Of a stretch of DNA of 8,464 nucleotides, positions 6,371 through 8,464 are shown in pieces. Each line of letters starts with the position of its first letter. The stretch's first letter is position 1. The DNA lies in contig JAJZQR010000231.1 of assembly GCA_021806765.1 (NCBI GenBank), positions 1 through 8,464 of the forward strand. The letters are read 5' to 3'. Made by a program: the position numbers and the translations under genes. The stretch is from Chloroflexota bacterium (lineage in GTDB: Bacteria; Chloroflexota; UBA6077). The notes under the pieces are model-generated. The model had not been told where the DNA came from. It saw nothing but the letters and a program-made list of their open reading frames with translations, and did not search any database.

Positions 6371-6422
6371 CGCCTCATTCCTCATGAGACGACGACACAG
6401 ATAGAGGCTGGGGTGAGGGCAG
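6371..6422. other. Short leader of the secreted repeat protein gene
   Basis: The palindrome CTCATGAG (6381-6388) and a purine-rich GTGAGGG (6413-6419) are visible. The latter ends 3 bases before the ATG at 6423, close for a ribosome-binding site, so translation initiation may be modest. Confidence 0.4.
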
Positions 6423-8464
6423 ATGCAGCAATCTTCGTTCACCGCGACGTTCCGCTTCCTGCTGTTGCTGGCGTTACTGGCAGCGCAGGCAATACTCGCG
6501 GCTCCATCGGGTGCCACTGCCGTCTCCTCCTACTTGAGTTCTCCGTTGGAGCAAACGCCCTCCTTGACCTTCGAACCGGCCAACGGCCTCTTCTTCGGAA
6601 GCCCGGCGGTCGGCTGCACCTACTCCAGCCCTGCCGACCAGCGGGCAAAGTGCACTCAGACACTGACGATCACCAACAGTGGGTCGGAATCTGCCAACAT
6701 CGGCCGTGTCTTCACCAACGACAGACACTTCGATCTGGTCTCGAGCAATTGCGCTGTCCTGGATCCTGGGGCAAGCTGTAGCGCTGAGGTGCTGTGGTAC
6801 GACGAGGAGTTGCCCGAGGGCACCCAGCTGTGGCGCCACACGCAGGGCGAGTTGCAGATTTGGGATGACCTCGGCCATCTGTTCCCTGTGAGGCTCGATG
6901 CCACGGGGGTAGTGCCCAGCCCGACCGTCGTGGCCCTGGGCCCGCCGGGCCCGCCCGTCGCGGCCCTCAGTCCGGGGGGCCTGGACTTCGGCAGCGTGCC
7001 CAAAGGGATCGCCCACGGCATGGAGGTGCAGCTTACCAACAAGGGCGACTCACCCCTGTCCATCCAGGATTACGGGATTCTCGGCGACTTCTGGCAGAAC
7101 CTCACCGGAGACGCCGGAGGCTTCAGCATCACGGTCCCCAGTATGTACCATCAGCTTTGCCCGAAGCCGGGGGCGCTGGCGCCCGGTGCGGCCTGCAGCC
7201 TCTGGGTTTTCTTCCAGCCCGAGGATGAGACCGCCCACACGCGCACCCTGGAGGTGACGACCGACGCCTCCGGTAGCCCTCACAGGATCACCCTGTCAGG
7301 CACCGGGTCGCAGGTGAGCCTGAGCACCACCACCTTCGACTTTGGGGACGTTCCCGTTGGTGGCGAGGCTGGTCAGATGGTCACGCTCACCAACAACAGC
7401 AGCATGACCCTCACCTTCACCGACCACCCTTCCATCCCAGGGATCCTCGGCATGCCCAACGTTGACTTCTACGATCTGTTCCCCGGCTCCGGCTGCTCCA
7501 AGGGGGACAAGCTGGCACCTGGAGGCAGTTGTGGTCTTGGGGTGCGCTTCGCCCCCAGGAGCGGCCAGGGGGTGAAGACGGCGACTCTCTACTTCAACAC
7601 CGATGCTCCGGATTCTCCCCATACCGTCAGGCTATCCGGCAACGCCGTTCTCCCCACGGCGAGCTTCGATGCCGGCAGCCTCGACTTCGGCGAGGTTCTG
7701 CTGAACCGTACCGTGACCAGAACCGCCACCCTGACCAACACGAGCAGCTGGCCGCTCGCCATCAAGAAGGTCGAGTTGGTCAGCCCGTTCCTGCAGGGGC
7801 CCGCCGGCTTCTCGGTGGCAGGGTGCGATAGCGGCCCCCTGGCGGCGGGGGCGAGCTGCACCGTGACGGCGAGCTTTACCCCTACCGACGCGGGCGCTCG
7901 CAACCGCTGGCTGAAGGTCACCACCGACGCCTCCAACAGCCCCCACGAGGTGACTCTGGCAGGAACCGGAGCTACCTCGCTGCCCGGCGTGAGCCTCAGC
8001 CTGGCGAGTCTTGACTTTGGCAGTCGACGGGTGAACACCACCAGCCCGGCCAGCACCATCACCCTGACCAACAGCGGCAACATCGATCTGAAGATCAGCA
8101 GCATCACCCTGGCCGGCAGCTACATCCCCTTCTCCAAGACAAGTGGCTGCCCGGTTAGCCCCGACCCCCTGGCCGCGGGCGAGAGCTGTACCATCGACGT
8201 GACCTATACCCCTACCGGCCGGGGAGACCACAGCAGCACGCTCAAGGTGTACAGCAACGCCCCCGGCAGTCCTCACGAGTTGCCTCTGAGTGGGACGGGC
8301 CTCCAATCCGCCTTGACCCTGAGCGCCACGGAGTTGGACTTCGGGACCGAGCCCACTGGGACGACGAGCGCACCGAAGAGCGTCACGCTCACCAACAGCG
8401 GCAATGACGTGCTGAACATCAGCAGCATCAGTTCGGGTAACTCGGGCATCTTCCCAGAGACCAA
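6423..8464 (+). CDS. Secreted choice-of-anchor D (Ig-like) repeat protein, N-terminal 680 codons; runs off the window
   Basis: The frame from ATG 6423 is open to the window edge. Residues 1-27 are a signal peptide (a charged start, then FRFLLLLALLAA and AQAILAA), with cleavage probably in 26-33, so the protein is exported. A degenerate first beta domain (about 46-168) is followed by a Pro/Gly-rich hinge (GPPGPPV). Then come repeated domains of the choice-of-anchor D type. Each opens with a hydrophobic strand ending DFG (Asp at 188, 306, 421, 531 and 639), continues with a TLTN-like strand, has a cysteine pair around LA(P/A)G..C, and closes SPH......L(S/A)G. The spacing falls from 118 to 115, 110 and 108 residues. 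Four such domains are complete and a fifth is cut by the window end. Such repeats build stalk or adhesive regions of surface proteins; the C-terminal anchor or effector domain, if any, lies beyond the window. No enzyme motif is seen. The family name comes from recalled motifs. Confidence 0.9.
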   Translation, partial: MQQSSFTATFRFLLLLALLAAQAILAAPSGATAVSSYLSSPLEQTPSLTFEPANGLFFGSPAVGCTYSSPADQRAKCTQTLTITNSGSESANIGRVFTNDRHFDLVSSNCAVLDPGASCSAEVLWYDEELPEGTQLWRHTQGELQIWDDLGHLFPVRLDATGVVPSPTVVALGPPGPPVAALSPGGLDFGSVPKGIAHGMEVQLTNKGDSPLSIQDYGILGDFWQNLTGDAGGFSITVPSMYHQLCPKPGALAPGAACSLWVFFQPEDETAHTRTLEVTTDASGSPHRITLSGTGSQVSLSTTTFDFGDVPVGGEAGQMVTLTNNSSMTLTFTDHPSIPGILGMPNVDFYDLFPGSGCSKGDKLAPGGSCGLGVRFAPRSGQGVKTATLYFNTDAPDSPHTVRLSGNAVLPTASFDAGSLDFGEVLLNRTVTRTATLTNTSSWPLAIKKVELVSPFLQGPAGFSVAGCDSGPLAAGASCTVTASFTPTDAGARNRWLKVTTDASNSPHEVTLAGTGATSLPGVSLSLASLDFGSRRVNTTSPASTITLTNSGNIDLKISSITLAGSYIPFSKTSGCPVSPDPLAAGESCTIDVTYTPTGRGDHSSTLKVYSNAPGSPHELPLSGTGLQSALTLSATELDFGTEPTGTTSAPKSVTLTNSGNDVLNISSISSGNSGIFPET

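Noticed and set aside
7632..8306. Long reverse-strand open frames opposite the secreted repeat protein, and similar ones opposite the regulator (for example 2235-2741)
   Set aside because: They lack recognisable domains and ribosome-binding sites and mirror strongly supported forward genes; such shadows are usual in GC-rich coding DNA.

Overview
This GC-rich window reads as a piece of a bacterial chromosome, most likely from a Chloroflexota lineage. That assignment is an inference from three things: a large ATPase/TPR/LuxR regulator of a type abundant in that phylum, short 7- and 8-bp G-rich and TCAGCAC tandem repeats that I recall as common there, and secreted 'choice-of-anchor D' repeat proteins. 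No rRNA or other phylogenetic marker is present, so the taxonomy is tentative. All four genes lie on the + strand.

Layout. (1) 1-803 is the 3' part of gltD, the small subunit of NADPH glutamate synthase. Three consecutive short-repeat arrays (71-171) are read through in frame, in the loop just before the NADPH-binding motif. (2) 804-1059 is intergenic, with weak hairpins and an 11-bp-spaced GGCTGAC direct repeat. (3) 1060-3501 is an intact 813-residue STAND-type ATPase with TPR-like repeats and a C-terminal LuxR helix-turn-helix. (4) 3502-3953 is a scar region holding a 3' flank that recurs at 6317-6370, a 49-residue remnant of an ISAs1-type transposase, and a leader with overlapping inverted repeats. 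(5) 3954-6062 encodes a 702-residue lipoprotein of unknown function, with a duplicated Pro/Thr-rich tether. (6) 6063-6422 is a second scar: a badly deleted copy of the regulator gene in which a piece of the ATPase domain is joined to the end of the HTH domain and the same 3' flank. (7) 6423 to the window end is the first 680 codons of a secreted protein built from repeated Ig-like anchor-D domains. This frame has no stop inside the window.

How the parts relate. gltD is a housekeeping gene and is probably unrelated to the rest. The regulator, the lipoprotein and the secreted repeat protein could form a locus for regulated surface proteins, but each gene has its own spacer and ribosome-binding site. 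The spacers are full of duplication and transposition debris, so the co-orientation may simply reflect genome rearrangement. I see no defence system, CRISPR array, tRNA or complete mobile element. The best observations are the repeat array inside gltD and the matching fossils of a second regulator copy around the lipoprotein gene.
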